From a virus, in IMG/VR virus record IMGVR_UViG_3300028840_002702, positions 18,745 through 82,744 of that record: 64,000 nt of DNA, one strand, 5' to 3'. Within the stretch, counting starts at the first letter, position 1. Each line of letters starts with the position of its first letter. Below the pieces are notes generated by a model. It saw only the letters and a list, made by a program, of their open reading frames with translations. It had not been told where the DNA came from and did no database searches. Position numbers and translations under genes: made by a program. Positions 16,748-25,401 of this stretch are shown one piece after another.

Positions 16748-19075
16748 ATGTCGCTTAGAGCGCTCTCCGACTATACAATCTACGCTAAATATGCCAGATA
16801 TTTACCTGACATGTTTAGACGTGAAACATGGGAAGAACAAGTAGAACGTGTATTTGCAATGCACGCTACAAGATTTACTGACGTTTTGGAAAATAATCCA
16901 GAATTTAAAGACGAATTTGAATTTGCAAAACGTCAAGTACTTAAGAAACGTGTATTAGGTAGCCAACGAAGTCTTCAATTTGGCGGGCCGCAGATAGAAA
17001 AACATAATGCAAAGATGTATAATTGCGCATTTGGATATATTGATAGACTAGAGGCTTTTAATGAAGCCTTTTATCTTTTATTATGCGGAGTTGGAGTAGG
17101 ATTTAGTGTTCAACAACATCATGTCAGTTGTCTTCCCGTAATTAATAAGATTTCAGATGATGCAGAAGAAGTTATATTTGAAATTGAAGATTCAATTGAA
17201 GGTTGGTCTGAATCTCTATCTGCACTTTTAAGTTCTTACTATAAAGAAGGTTTAATGCCTGAAATGTATGGTAAGAAAATTAAATTTGTATACGATAAAA
17301 TTCGTCCTGAAGGTGAACTTATTTCTGGTGGATTTAAAGCACCTGGCCCAAATGGTTTGGAAAAATCATTGGAAAAAATTAGAACACTTCTAAATAGAAC
17401 AGAAACAAAACTACGTCCAATTGATGCTTATGATATTCTTATGCATATGTCTGATGCAGTTCTTTCTGGTGGTGTACGTCGATCAGCAACTATTTGTTTG
17501 TTCTCTCCCGACGACGATGAAATGATGAATGCAAAAACTGGCAATTGGTTTAAAGAAAATCCACAGCGTGCTCGTTCTAATAACTCAGCTTTATTAGTTA
17601 GAGGTGAAACTTCTGAAGAACAATTTGCCAAATTAATGAAGTCAACAAAAGAATTTGGTGAACCTGGTTTTATTTGGGCTGAAGACAAAGATATCGGTTT
17701 TAATCCATGTGCTGAAATTGGTTTGTATCCAAGAACTTTAGATGGACGTTCTGGATTTCAGTTTTGTAATCTTACTGAAATTAATGGCAAATGGTGTTCA
17801 AGTAAAGATAATTTCTTGAAAGCTTGTAGAGCAAGTGCAATTATTGGTACAATGCAAGCTGCTTATACTGATTTTAAATACGTATCTGACGCTACTAAAG
17901 AAATTACTGAATACGAATCATTACTTGGTTGTTCAATTACTGGAATGATGGATAATCCAGATGTTCTTTTTGATCCAAAAATTCAGAAAGAAGGTGCCAA
18001 ATGTATAATTGAGGTTAATGAAAAAATTGCTAAAATGATTGGTATCCGTCCAGCAGCTCGTGTTACAGCAGTTAAGCCAGCTGGTACAACTTCTTGTGTT
18101 CTTGGTACAGCATCTGGTATTCACCCGCATCATTCTCGTCGTTATATGCGTCGTGTTCAAGCTAACTATTTAGAATTTCCAGTTAGACAATTCGCAGAAG
18201 TTAATCCATCTGCTGTTGAAGATTCTGTATGGAGCAATAATAACACCGATAAAGTTATTACATTCCTTTGTGAAGTTCCGCCAGGAGCTATTGTTAAGAA
18301 CCAACTAAAAGCAACTGATTTGCTTGAACGTGTTAAATTAACACAACAAAATTGGATTGAAGCTGGTACTGTAAAAGAACGTTGTCGAATACCTGAACTT
18401 CGACATAATGTTTCTAATACTGTTACTGTTCTTGATGATGAATGGGATGAAGTAGAAAATTATATCTTTGAAAATAGAGGTTGGTTTGCAGGTATTTCAT
18501 TACTTCCAGCTTCTGGTGATAAAGATTATCCACAAGCACCATTTACAACAGTACATACACCTCGTGAAATTGTACGTGAATATGGTGACGCATCAGTATT
18601 TGCTTCTGGAGTAATTGTAGATGGTCTTAAAGCATTCAATAATAATCTATGGGATGCATGTAACTGTGTTCTTGGTATTGGCGAAGTACTTCCAGAGAAA
18701 AAATCTCATCGAGAAGAACCAACACGACCACGTAAAAATGGTTATTCACCTGAAGAATTTAATAAGAAACTTGTTAAATATGCAAGAGACCTTGAAAAAT
18801 ATTATGCTTCTGTTGAAGAGTATGATAAATGGTGGTATAAGAAAGAATGGGTCCGCCGCGCGGAAGGTTTTGCTGAAAAATATTTTAATGGTGATCTAAA
18901 GCGTATGACATACTGTTTAAAAGATGTCAATAACTGGAAAGTTTGGTGTGATCTTAATAGAGAATATAAAGAAATTGATTGGTCTGAAGTTCAAGAACTT
19001 GAAGCACATTATGAATCAGTAGATACTATGGGCGCCCAAGCTTGTTCTGGCGGCAAATGTGAAATTAGCTTCTAA
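16748..19075 (+). CDS. nrdJ: Ribonucleoside-triphosphate reductase, class II (B12-dependent), monomeric
   Basis: 775 residues, close to the usual length of monomeric class II reductases (about 740). Key residues are visible: C93 in MYNCAFG and C340 in FQFCNLTEIN as the redox pair, the NPCAEI motif with thiyl-radical C321 and E323, and a C-terminal C766-x4-C771 tail for thioredoxin reduction. GVGVGFSVQQHH fits the effector/substrate side. It should convert rNTPs to dNTPs with adenosylcobalamin, independent of oxygen. No intein is present. A long hairpin follows the stop. Confidence 0.9.
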   Translation: MSLRALSDYTIYAKYARYLPDMFRRETWEEQVERVFAMHATRFTDVLENNPEFKDEFEFAKRQVLKKRVLGSQRSLQFGGPQIEKHNAKMYNCAFGYIDRLEAFNEAFYLLLCGVGVGFSVQQHHVSCLPVINKISDDAEEVIFEIEDSIEGWSESLSALLSSYYKEGLMPEMYGKKIKFVYDKIRPEGELISGGFKAPGPNGLEKSLEKIRTLLNRTETKLRPIDAYDILMHMSDAVLSGGVRRSATICLFSPDDDEMMNAKTGNWFKENPQRARSNNSALLVRGETSEEQFAKLMKSTKEFGEPGFIWAEDKDIGFNPCAEIGLYPRTLDGRSGFQFCNLTEINGKWCSSKDNFLKACRASAIIGTMQAAYTDFKYVSDATKEITEYESLLGCSITGMMDNPDVLFDPKIQKEGAKCIIEVNEKIAKMIGIRPAARVTAVKPAGTTSCVLGTASGIHPHHSRRYMRRVQANYLEFPVRQFAEVNPSAVEDSVWSNNNTDKVITFLCEVPPGAIVKNQLKATDLLERVKLTQQNWIEAGTVKERCRIPELRHNVSNTVTVLDDEWDEVENYIFENRGWFAGISLLPASGDKDYPQAPFTTVHTPREIVREYGDASVFASGVIVDGLKAFNNNLWDACNCVLGIGEVLPEKKSHREEPTRPRKNGYSPEEFNKKLVKYARDLEKYYASVEEYDKWWYKKEWVRRAEGFAEKYFNGDLKRMTYCLKDVNNWKVWCDLNREYKEIDWSEVQELEAHYESVDTMGAQACSGGKCEISF

Positions 19076-19082
19076 TTAATAA

Positions 19083-19172
19083 GGAACTTGGAATTTCAAA
19101 TTTTAATTGTAATTCATAATCAGAAATATGGGTCCTGATGAATTTGTTACAATTAATGAAATTCCAAGTTCC
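19083..19172. repeat. Long interrupted inverted repeat after the reductase
   Basis: Three nested complementary arms fold into one hairpin: 19083-19097 with 19158-19172 (15 bp perfect, GGAACTTGGAATTTC), 19103-19112 with 19147-19156 (TTAATTGTAA, 10 bp) and 19119-19123 with 19135-19139. The loop is about 11 bases. No U-run follows closely, so it is not a standard terminator; it may protect the mRNA 3' end or be a small mobile-element remnant. Confidence 0.75.
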
Positions 19173-19201
19173 GAATTTTAACAAAAAAGAGAAAAAGAGA
19201 A

Positions 19202-19534
19202 ATGAAAAAAGAAAATTTATCAGCGGGGCATATTACGTTAGGATGTCTTTGGGTTTTAATGATATTTCCAATAGCAATATTTTTAAACGCATACACCTTA
19301 ATGAATATTTGGAATTGGTTTATTTCACCATTAGGTCTTACTACAATAAATTTAGTACACGCTATGGGGATCTCAACAGTTATTGGATTTTTCTTAATCA
19401 ATATTAAAACTAATGATTCTCCAGTAAAAACTAACGAAACTATTATTGAATTAATAACTAGATGTACAGCAAAAATAATTTTTGTTCCATTGTTCATACT
19501 TTTGTATGGTTATATTTTGTCAAAATTTATGTAA
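19202..19534 (+). CDS. Small membrane protein, three or four hydrophobic segments
   Basis: 110 residues, mostly hydrophobic: segments around residues 10-29, 36-52, 58-66 and a longer one near 92-106 (IIFVPLFILLYGYIL). No signal peptide cleavage site is obvious. The purine-rich leader (AAAAAGAGAAAAAGAGA) serves as ribosome site. Not recognised; size and topology would fit an inner-membrane protein, but nothing ties it to holins beyond that. Confidence 0.6.
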   Translation: MKKENLSAGHITLGCLWVLMIFPIAIFLNAYTLMNIWNWFISPLGLTTINLVHAMGISTVIGFFLINIKTNDSPVKTNETIIELITRCTAKIIFVPLFILLYGYILSKFM

Positions 19535-19543
19535 GGTATAATT

Positions 19544-19945
19544 ATGAAAGAATTAACTATTTATGATTTAGCTGAAACGTTATGGCGTGTAGATACCGAT
19601 CCTATTTTATTAGGTGTTTTCGATGGTTATGAAATTTTTAATACTCAATTTCATATTGAAATGAAGGATATAAATCCAAATGCCGTTATTGCATGTAATA
19701 TTGAAGAAGGTTGGATTGATATTGAACCAATTAAAAATGCACAAATACCGGCTCAACCATTTATGACAACACAAAATAGTATAGCTAATAAATTAGTGCA
19801 ACGACCTGATTTATATGATAAAGTTACTAAACGTCGCACACTTATTGGAAAAGTTATTATCTATGATTTAGAAGGTTTAAAACCACTTGTTGAATTTGAA
19901 AGAACAATTAAATCTCCAGGATTTTCTATTTATGAAGCAGGGTAA
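19544..19945 (+). CDS. Unknown protein
   Basis: 133 residues, soluble-looking, mixed alpha/beta by hydrophobic pattern. It has no cysteine motif or membrane segment. TAAGG precedes the ATG. The next gene starts 14 bases before its end. Not recognised. Confidence 0.65.
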   Translation: MKELTIYDLAETLWRVDTDPILLGVFDGYEIFNTQFHIEMKDINPNAVIACNIEEGWIDIEPIKNAQIPAQPFMTTQNSIANKLVQRPDLYDKVTKRRTLIGKVIIYDLEGLKPLVEFERTIKSPGFSIYEAG

Positions 19946-20858
19946 TAAAGAATATATTCAAGATTGTCAAAAACCATTTGGCACAAATAGTCATATTGTT
20001 AAAACTTTAATTAATTTGATGTCTACTGAGCCCCTTTTTGGGGTTCAGGCTATTAGTGATATCAATAAATGTGTATATGCTGTTGATACTCATACTGATA
20101 TGTACATTAATAATGATGTAAATCCAGTAAAAATTAATGATCATGATAAATTTACTATGACCGCTAGATCTATGGAAGAATTAGCTAAGAAATTAGATAA
20201 GTATATTGTAGAAGAAATTATAGATTGGGTTCAACATGTTGAGCCACTAGATCTAGATATTTCTAACGAAGATACAATTAAAGTTTGTCTAAGATCTAGT
20301 TATTTAAAATTGACACGAAGTCTTTCAAGACCAATTCAACCACAAGATTTAGTTGTTATTGGACCACCTCGTGTTACGTCATTTATTCCACCACTAAATC
20401 GTAGAATTAATAATGAATCTGATACTACCATTGTTACACATGGTGCTGAATCAAATCCATTCATGAGTCCTGTGATTTTGGCAATTGAACATATTGGTGT
20501 AAGTCATAGAGATTATGCTATTAGATGTGCTGTTAAAATTTTAGATCCTGATATTCATTTTTGTATAATGGAGAATACAAAAACTCCAATATATTCTAAA
20601 GATGAAGAAACTGATCTAAAAATTGATCCTACAATGGTTCCTAGAAAGATTAATACACCTGTTGAATTTAAGCAGCTAACACCAAATAATATAACTGATG
20701 ATGAAAAAGAAATGATTTTGAAAAAATGGAAACCACTTCTTGACGCTGATAAAATTCCAATGGATGATAATACGCGCGCAGCTACAGCAATGGTACTTGA
20801 AAATACACAACGTGCTTTTCAGGTTCCAGAACAAAATAAAAATAAAAAGAAAAATTAA
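19932..20858 (+). CDS. Unknown protein, lysine-rich C-terminus
   Basis: 308 residues from the ATG at 19932; an earlier in-frame start at 19887 lies deep in the previous gene. It contains DLVVIGPPRVTSFIPPLNRR in the middle and ends in a KNKKK tail. The coding sequence holds a perfect short hairpin at 20028-20046 (GAGCCCC, five Ts, GGGGTTC) that may affect translation but is coding. Not recognised; no catalytic motif seen. Confidence 0.65.
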   Translation: MKQGNKEYIQDCQKPFGTNSHIVKTLINLMSTEPLFGVQAISDINKCVYAVDTHTDMYINNDVNPVKINDHDKFTMTARSMEELAKKLDKYIVEEIIDWVQHVEPLDLDISNEDTIKVCLRSSYLKLTRSLSRPIQPQDLVVIGPPRVTSFIPPLNRRINNESDTTIVTHGAESNPFMSPVILAIEHIGVSHRDYAIRCAVKILDPDIHFCIMENTKTPIYSKDEETDLKIDPTMVPRKINTPVEFKQLTPNNITDDEKEMILKKWKPLLDADKIPMDDNTRAATAMVLENTQRAFQVPEQNKNKKKN

Positions 20859-20864
20859 GATTAG

Positions 20865-20895
20865 TTTACTTTGATATTTTTTGATTTATATACAA
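20865..20895 (+). promoter_or_regulatory. Early-type phage promoter ahead of 20920 gene
   Basis: TTTACTTT, 13 bases, TTATATACAA, directly after the 19932 gene stop and 25 bases before the ATG at 20920. Matches the shared promoter pattern. Confidence 0.7.
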
Positions 20896-20919
20896 ACATA
20901 AATTTATTTAGAGGATATT

Positions 20920-21243
20920 ATGGCTAAAAAACAAAAAGAATCAACCAAATTTTCTTTGGCATTAAAAGAACTCGGTTACGAATCAATCGGTGAATTTGTT
21001 GAACTAGTAGGTGGCTTTGCTGCTATGATTAGTGAAGGTAAAGATGCAAGTATTATGGCAAAACCACTTGCTGAACACTGTGGTGTTTTGATTGAACGTA
21101 TGGGACACCTTGATGCTGTTAAGAAAAAGAACCGCGATCTCAAAGAAATTGATGAACAAATTGAGAAAGCAAAAGAAGATAAACCAGCAATTACAATGGA
21201 TTTGGATCCTTCATTGATTGCAAACCTTAAAGGTCAAAAATAA
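20920..21243 (+). CDS. Unknown helical protein, first gene of nucleotide operon
   Basis: 107 residues, helical with a coiled-coil-like region near 70-92 (KKKNRDLKEIDEQIEKAKEDK). GAGG precedes the ATG and an early-type promoter lies upstream. The next gene, dUTPase, overlaps it by one base. Not recognised. Confidence 0.68.
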   Translation: MAKKQKESTKFSLALKELGYESIGEFVELVGGFAAMISEGKDASIMAKPLAEHCGVLIERMGHLDAVKKKNRDLKEIDEQIEKAKEDKPAITMDLDPSLIANLKGQK

Positions 21244-21734
21244 TGATTAAATTTTCAAAAGTACGTGACGTAAAATCACCAACCCGAGCTAATACTACTG
21301 ACGCAGGTATTGATTGGTTTATTCCTAATGATCTTACTAACGAAGTCTTTGAAGAAAAGAATAAAGTTAGTAATGCTTATGTTGGTTTAGGCGGTATTGT
21401 AATTACACCACATGGTAGAGCGTGTATTCCAGCTGGAATACATATTAATATCGATGAAGGTTGGGCGCTTATTGCTGCTAATAAATCAGGCGTAGCTACT
21501 AAGAAAGGTCTTGTATTTGGTGCACAAGTTGTTGATAGTGATTATCAAGGTGAAGTTCACATTAGCGTAATTAATACAACTGATAAAGAAGTAATTCTTG
21601 AATTTGGTGCTAAAATTATTCAATTCCTTTATATGCCAGTTGGATTGGATATGCCAGAAGAAGTTCCATTTGAAGATCTTTATACTGAAGAAACTAATCG
21701 TGGTACTGGTGGATTTGGATCATCTGGAGTATAA
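21243..21734 (+). CDS. dut: dUTP diphosphatase (dUTPase)
   Basis: 163 residues with the five trimeric dUTPase motifs in order: TTDAGIDWFIP (1), NKSGVATKKG (2), GAQVVDSDYQGEV (3), GAKIIQFLYMPV (4) and the C-terminal RGTGGFGSSGV (5). An insertion of about 20 residues lies between motifs 1 and 2. It hydrolyses dUTP to dUMP, keeping uracil out of DNA and feeding thymidylate synthesis; ThyX is at 33580. It is next to dCMP deaminase, the other dUMP source. Confidence 0.92.
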   Translation: MIKFSKVRDVKSPTRANTTDAGIDWFIPNDLTNEVFEEKNKVSNAYVGLGGIVITPHGRACIPAGIHINIDEGWALIAANKSGVATKKGLVFGAQVVDSDYQGEVHISVINTTDKEVILEFGAKIIQFLYMPVGLDMPEEVPFEDLYTEETNRGTGGFGSSGV

Positions 21735-21737
21735 TAA

Positions 21738-22037
21738 ATGTCTATAACCAAACAAACTGTGTATATATGCGATAATTGTAATGACAAGAAAACATATAAT
21801 GAAGATACGTTTGGTGGAGCTCGCCCCTATGTGTACAATTTAGAATGTACTGGGGGTGGAGTTCTAAGAGATTCTAAACAGACTAAATACAATTTTTGTT
21901 CTCTTCAATGTGTGGGTGAGCATGTGCATAAACAAATTGAATTAGAATCTGTAAATAAAAACCAAGACACACGTGTACAGGATGCTTTAGATGCCCTCAA
22001 AGGAAATTATAGATCAGACGTTTCTACGGATAGCTAG
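21738..22037 (+). CDS. Small zinc-ribbon-like protein
   Basis: 99 residues with C-x2-C at residues 11-14 (ICDNCND) and a second pair in NFCSLQC, a likely treble-clef or ribbon zinc site. The C-terminal 40 residues are polar. Its end overlaps the dCMP deaminase start by 47 bases. Function unknown. Confidence 0.62.
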   Translation: MSITKQTVYICDNCNDKKTYNEDTFGGARPYVYNLECTGGGVLRDSKQTKYNFCSLQCVGEHVHKQIELESVNKNQDTRVQDALDALKGNYRSDVSTDS

Positions 22038-22479
22038 AGAAATAGCTAACTTTTCAAATTGTGTTTCATTTAATGTTGGTTGTGTTATCGTAAAAGATGG
22101 TCGCATAATTTCAATGGGTTACAATGGTACACCAAAGGGATTTCAAAATTGTTCAGAACGATTTCCAAATTTAATTGAACGCCCTCGTAAAACATGGTCA
22201 ACTGATGAACGTGACGAACATCATGCTTTTTCAGAAGCTCATGAAATTCACGCAGAAGAAAATGCGATCAATTTTGCTGCTCGACATGGTTTAAGTATTG
22301 AAGGTTCAGATGTCTATTGTACTTTACAACCTTGTAATCGTTGTCTTAAAATGTTATGTGCACCAGGAATTAAGCGTATTATTTATAGTGAAGAATATGA
22401 TAAATGTAATCATTGTTCGGAAGTAAGGGAAATGGTAATAAATAGTGGAATTAAATTAGAATGGATCCCCTTAAAGTAA
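21991..22479 (+). CDS. cd: dCMP deaminase
   Basis: 162 residues. The zinc site is complete: H-A-E-E in IHAEENAINFAA and P-C-N-R-C in LQPCNRCLKML. The N-terminal VSFNVGCVIVKDGRIISMGYNGTPKG matches T4 Cd, which supports the start at 21991 despite the 47-base overlap with the upstream gene. It converts dCMP to dUMP. If dCMP hydroxymethylation occurs (35697), the two enzymes compete for dCMP, as in T4. Confidence 0.9.
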   Translation: MPSKEIIDQTFLRIAREIANFSNCVSFNVGCVIVKDGRIISMGYNGTPKGFQNCSERFPNLIERPRKTWSTDERDEHHAFSEAHEIHAEENAINFAARHGLSIEGSDVYCTLQPCNRCLKMLCAPGIKRIIYSEEYDKCNHCSEVREMVINSGIKLEWIPLK

Positions 22480-22853
22480 TAATTGCTGGAACTAGATCAA
22501 TTGAAGATATCCAATTAATTTATAATGCTATTGAAGATTCTGGTTTTGAAATTTCAGAAGTTGTGAGTGGTTGTGCTAGAGGTGTAGATTCTCTGGGTGA
22601 ACAATGGGCAGAAGAAAATAATATTTCTATCAAAAAGTTTCCCGCTGATTGGAAAGATTTAGAAACTCCACCTGTACGAATTAAAACAAACGGATATGGT
22701 CAGTATAATGCATTAGCTGGATTTGTTAGAAATCAAAAAATGGCTAATTACGCTAATGCACTTATAGCAATAACTACAGGAAGTCCTGGAACTAAGGATA
22801 TGATAGATCGTGCAAAGAAAAATGGTCTATATGTATTTGTAAAATATGTCTAA
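22461..22853 (+). CDS. SLOG-family (YspA-like, DUF2493) protein
   Basis: 130 residues. VIIAGTRSIEDIQLI at the start and VVSGCARGVDSLGEQWAEEN form the nucleotide-sugar/nucleotide-binding Rossmann-like pattern of the YspA group of SLOG proteins; YANALIAITTGSPGTKDMID continues it. SLOG proteins bind nucleotides or nucleotide-derived ligands and occur both in metabolism and in phage-defence systems. It overlaps both neighbours by 19 and 8 bases. Specific role unknown. Confidence 0.75.
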   Translation: MDPLKVIIAGTRSIEDIQLIYNAIEDSGFEISEVVSGCARGVDSLGEQWAEENNISIKKFPADWKDLETPPVRIKTNGYGQYNALAGFVRNQKMANYANALIAITTGSPGTKDMIDRAKKNGLYVFVKYV

Positions 22854-23934
22854 AAAAGTATTTGTATCAGGTTGTTATGATATTATCCATGGTGGCCATG
22901 TAGAATTTTTTACTCAAGCTAAAAATCATGGTGGACCAAAAGCAAAATTAATTGTTAGTTTTGCAAGTGATGATGTTTTACTTAAATATAAAGATCGAAA
23001 ATCGTCTTTACCTCAAGAACATAAAAAACGAATTTTAGAATCACTTGCAGTAGTTGATGAAGTGGTTATAGGAACTAACGTGGACAGTGACGGGATAGAT
23101 TTCTATGATCATTTCATTAATTTAAAACCGGATTATCTTGTAGTTACTGAAGATGATAAATATGAAGAACAAAAAAGAGCACTTTGCAAAAAAGTTGGTA
23201 CTGAATATATAATTCTTCCAAAAACATTACATTATGAAAAGATCTCAACAACTGAAATTGTTAATTGGATTAAAGCTCCAAAAGAAGTTCCATTAAGAGT
23301 TGATTTTGCTGGTGGTTGGTTAGATGTTCCAAAATATTCAGATAAAGATGCATACATTGTAAACTGCTCAATCAGTCCTTTAGTATCACTTAAAGAATGG
23401 TCATACAACATTAAAAGTGGATTGGGTGGATCTGGCGCTTATGCAATACTCACAGGTGTTGATGGTGTTAAGAGTGAATTAGATATGGGTGTTGGGTGGC
23501 AAGATCCAGCAATTATTCAAGAAACTGGATTATGTGTTTGGCGATCTGGTGAAAAACCTGTATTAGAAGTTAAAGTTAATCCCGATTTTCTTCAAGGTAA
23601 GATGGCATTATTTTGGACTGGTTATGATCATGATACTCCATCAAATGTAAATAACAAACGTCCATTTGATAAAATTAAACGTGCATCAATACGTGCAGCA
23701 GACGCTGTAGTTGAAAAAGATTATAATCTACTTTGTATTGCTATAGATATTTCGTTTTCAGCTCAATTATCAGAAGGCATGGCTTGGCTTCCTATTACAG
23801 ATGGTTGTATAGCACGTAAATATTGCGGTGGTGGTTGGGGTGGCTATGCTCTATATATGTTTGATACAGAAAACAATAGAGATAAATTTTGTGAACGAAC
23901 AGATGTAATTCCAATAGAACCATTTATGCGATGA
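22846..23934 (+). CDS. Fusion: cytidylyltransferase-like domain plus GHMP kinase-like domain
   Basis: 362 residues. Residues 1 to about 140 are a nucleotidyltransferase of the cytidylyltransferase-like type: FVSGCYDIIHGGHVEFF has the HxGH motif, and KISTTEIVNWI the usual ISTT end. Residues about 148-362 look like a GHMP kinase: PLRVDFAGGWLDVP at the start and SGLGGSGAY as the phosphate loop. Kinase plus nucleotidyltransferase would make an NDP-sugar from a free sugar or sugar phosphate (compare heptose or fucose salvage). The sugar is unknown. It may feed the glycan cluster or DNA glycosylation. Confidence 0.75.
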   Translation: MSKKVFVSGCYDIIHGGHVEFFTQAKNHGGPKAKLIVSFASDDVLLKYKDRKSSLPQEHKKRILESLAVVDEVVIGTNVDSDGIDFYDHFINLKPDYLVVTEDDKYEEQKRALCKKVGTEYIILPKTLHYEKISTTEIVNWIKAPKEVPLRVDFAGGWLDVPKYSDKDAYIVNCSISPLVSLKEWSYNIKSGLGGSGAYAILTGVDGVKSELDMGVGWQDPAIIQETGLCVWRSGEKPVLEVKVNPDFLQGKMALFWTGYDHDTPSNVNNKRPFDKIKRASIRAADAVVEKDYNLLCIAIDISFSAQLSEGMAWLPITDGCIARKYCGGGWGGYALYMFDTENNRDKFCERTDVIPIEPFMR

Positions 23935-24383
23935 AGTTTCAAACAACAGCTGATAGTCCAAATAGAATTCGAGATAAACAATGGGTTGAAGAAACTTATA
24001 ATCTCGACGAATTTGGCTGTTCAGCTTATGAAATTTATACGCTTAAACGAACGTTAATTGCAATAGGATATATTAGGATAGTATATGGTGATCATGGTCC
24101 ATATATTGAATTAGACGAGAAAAATCTAATTGAAGATAATTGGAAACCGATCATTAGAAAAAGTAAATATGCATATTACGACGAACGCTATCCAATAGAT
24201 GGTTCAGAATGTATGTTGTATATTCAGAAAAGACGAGTAACTGATCTTGCTAATCCTCCTAAAGGAAAAAGATCAGTTCGAAATGACAGAATTGGTGGAT
24301 ATGCAGATTACAGAGTTGGCAAATTGTATATCTCACCAGAATTTATTTTACCACAAAAGGCTGTAGATCTGAGTGAACTATGA
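23931..24383 (+). CDS. Unknown protein
   Basis: 150 residues, tyrosine- and arginine-rich, overlapping the previous gene by ATGA and the next by ATGA. The C-terminal half has RIGGYADYRVGKLYISPEF. No motif recognised. Its tight coupling places it in the nucleotide/sugar operon. Confidence 0.65.
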   Translation: MKFQTTADSPNRIRDKQWVEETYNLDEFGCSAYEIYTLKRTLIAIGYIRIVYGDHGPYIELDEKNLIEDNWKPIIRKSKYAYYDERYPIDGSECMLYIQKRRVTDLANPPKGKRSVRNDRIGGYADYRVGKLYISPEFILPQKAVDLSEL

Positions 24384-24748
24384 AAATTACTAATACTTAT
24401 GAAGCAAAACTTTATATTGGTCTAAAAGAAGGTTATGAAGGCTGGGTACGTGATATTACTGAAATTGAAACAGTTTGTCAACAATATTGTAACGATATTG
24501 GTCTTGGAGTAACTATTACACCAACAAAATTTGTTTATACCGGTGGAAATGAAAATGGCGCAATTATTGGATTGATTAATTATCCACGATTCCCAAAAGA
24601 ACCAGAAGAAATAACTCAACATATGGCAAATATTGCTGCTATACTGATCCCAAAATTGAAACAACATAGAGCAACTATTGTTTGTACAGATAAAACAATT
24701 ATGATTGAAAAGGAAGATATTGAAGATGGAAATGAAAAAACAGATTGA
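24380..24748 (+). CDS. Unknown phage protein
   Basis: 122 residues. It has the pattern LYIGLKEGYEG, QQYCNDIGLGVTITPTKFVYTGGNENGAIIGLINYPRFP, which I associate with a common conserved family of unknown function in large phages; shown here in pieces because no role is known. ATGA overlap with the upstream gene and a 23-base overlap with the next. Confidence 0.65.
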   Translation: MKITNTYEAKLYIGLKEGYEGWVRDITEIETVCQQYCNDIGLGVTITPTKFVYTGGNENGAIIGLINYPRFPKEPEEITQHMANIAAILIPKLKQHRATIVCTDKTIMIEKEDIEDGNEKTD

Positions 24749-25178
24749 AGAACAATTTGACATAATGGTTGCATTTTATGACGCTTTTATTCGAAGCGAA
24801 CATAATAAAGATGTACATTTTATCACTGATTCAGAAAAAGCTAATGAAGCAATACCAGTTGCAAAACCAATGGAAAGACGATTTGGTTATGCATTTTTTT
24901 CAAAAGAATTTTATCGTGATATGATATTTCTTTATAATGGAATGCAATTTAAGGGTGATGTAACTCCTCTATTAATCATGCAAGATGAAGAAAAAGTTTA
25001 TGCTTTATTATACAGTCCGAGTTTTCGTAAACTGGAACCAGAAGAAATTGTTCCAAAATATATTTTTGCTGTTGAAAAATTAATCAATGAAGAACATTCT
25101 AAAGAAGGAAGTAAAATCGTTGGAGTGCGGTTCCTTTGTCCTTGGAATGAATTCGTTGAAGAAGATGATGTAAAATAA
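24726..25178 (+). CDS. Unknown protein
   Basis: 150 residues from the ATG at 24726; an in-frame TTG at 24705 is less likely because GAAG sits just ahead of the ATG. Mixed alpha/beta, no cysteine cluster. Last gene before the direct-repeat-flanked cassette. Not recognised. Confidence 0.62.
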   Translation: MEMKKQIEEQFDIMVAFYDAFIRSEHNKDVHFITDSEKANEAIPVAKPMERRFGYAFFSKEFYRDMIFLYNGMQFKGDVTPLLIMQDEEKVYALLYSPSFRKLEPEEIVPKYIFAVEKLINEEHSKEGSKIVGVRFLCPWNEFVEEDDVK

Positions 25179-25210
25179 TTTTTCTGTCAAAATTTTAATC
25201 AAAGTATATT
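25179..25210 (+). repeat. Direct repeat, left copy, flanking the 25.2-25.8 kb cassette
   Basis: About 32 bases starting TTTTCTGTCAAA and ending AATCAAAGTATATT. The same ends occur at 25791-25822 with a few differences in the middle. The two copies bracket a gene fragment and one complete gene. Confidence 0.65.
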
Positions 25211-25381
25211 AAGGTCGTAGAAGATTTATTCACTTATAAGTTAGGATTAGTTACTGAACATTCTGATTATCCAATAACACAGCATGTTCTTAATGTATGT
25301 GATTGGAAAACTATGAAATGTGGAGGAACTACCATAAGTGGTGGAGGAGGATCTAATTATGAAAAATTTGATGAATTATAA
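25199..25381 (+). pseudogene. Open frame without start codon, likely gene remnant
   Basis: A frame open from 25199 to the TAA at 25379-25381 reads about 60 residues (contains KVVEDLFTYKLGLVTEH and VCDWKTMKCGGTTISGGGGS) but has no ATG, GTG or TTG near its 5' end; the first ATG is internal. It starts right at the end of the left direct repeat, as if the 5' part of a gene had been lost in the recombination that placed the cassette here. No family recognised. Confidence 0.4.
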
Positions 25382-25384
25382 ATA
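25377..25384 (+). promoter_or_regulatory. T4-type late promoter box ahead of 25402 gene
   Basis: TATAAATA, the exact T4 late -10 element, beginning 25 bases before the ATG at 25402. The same spacing (30-32) recurs before the other heads of this protein family. Confidence 0.6.
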
Positions 25385-25401
25385 TCTTAAAGGAGATTTT
25401 T

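Noticed and set aside
20028-20046. Hairpin GAGCCCC-T5-GGGGTTC as a terminator
   Set aside because: It lies well inside an open reading frame with no transcription end expected; kept only as a note in that gene.
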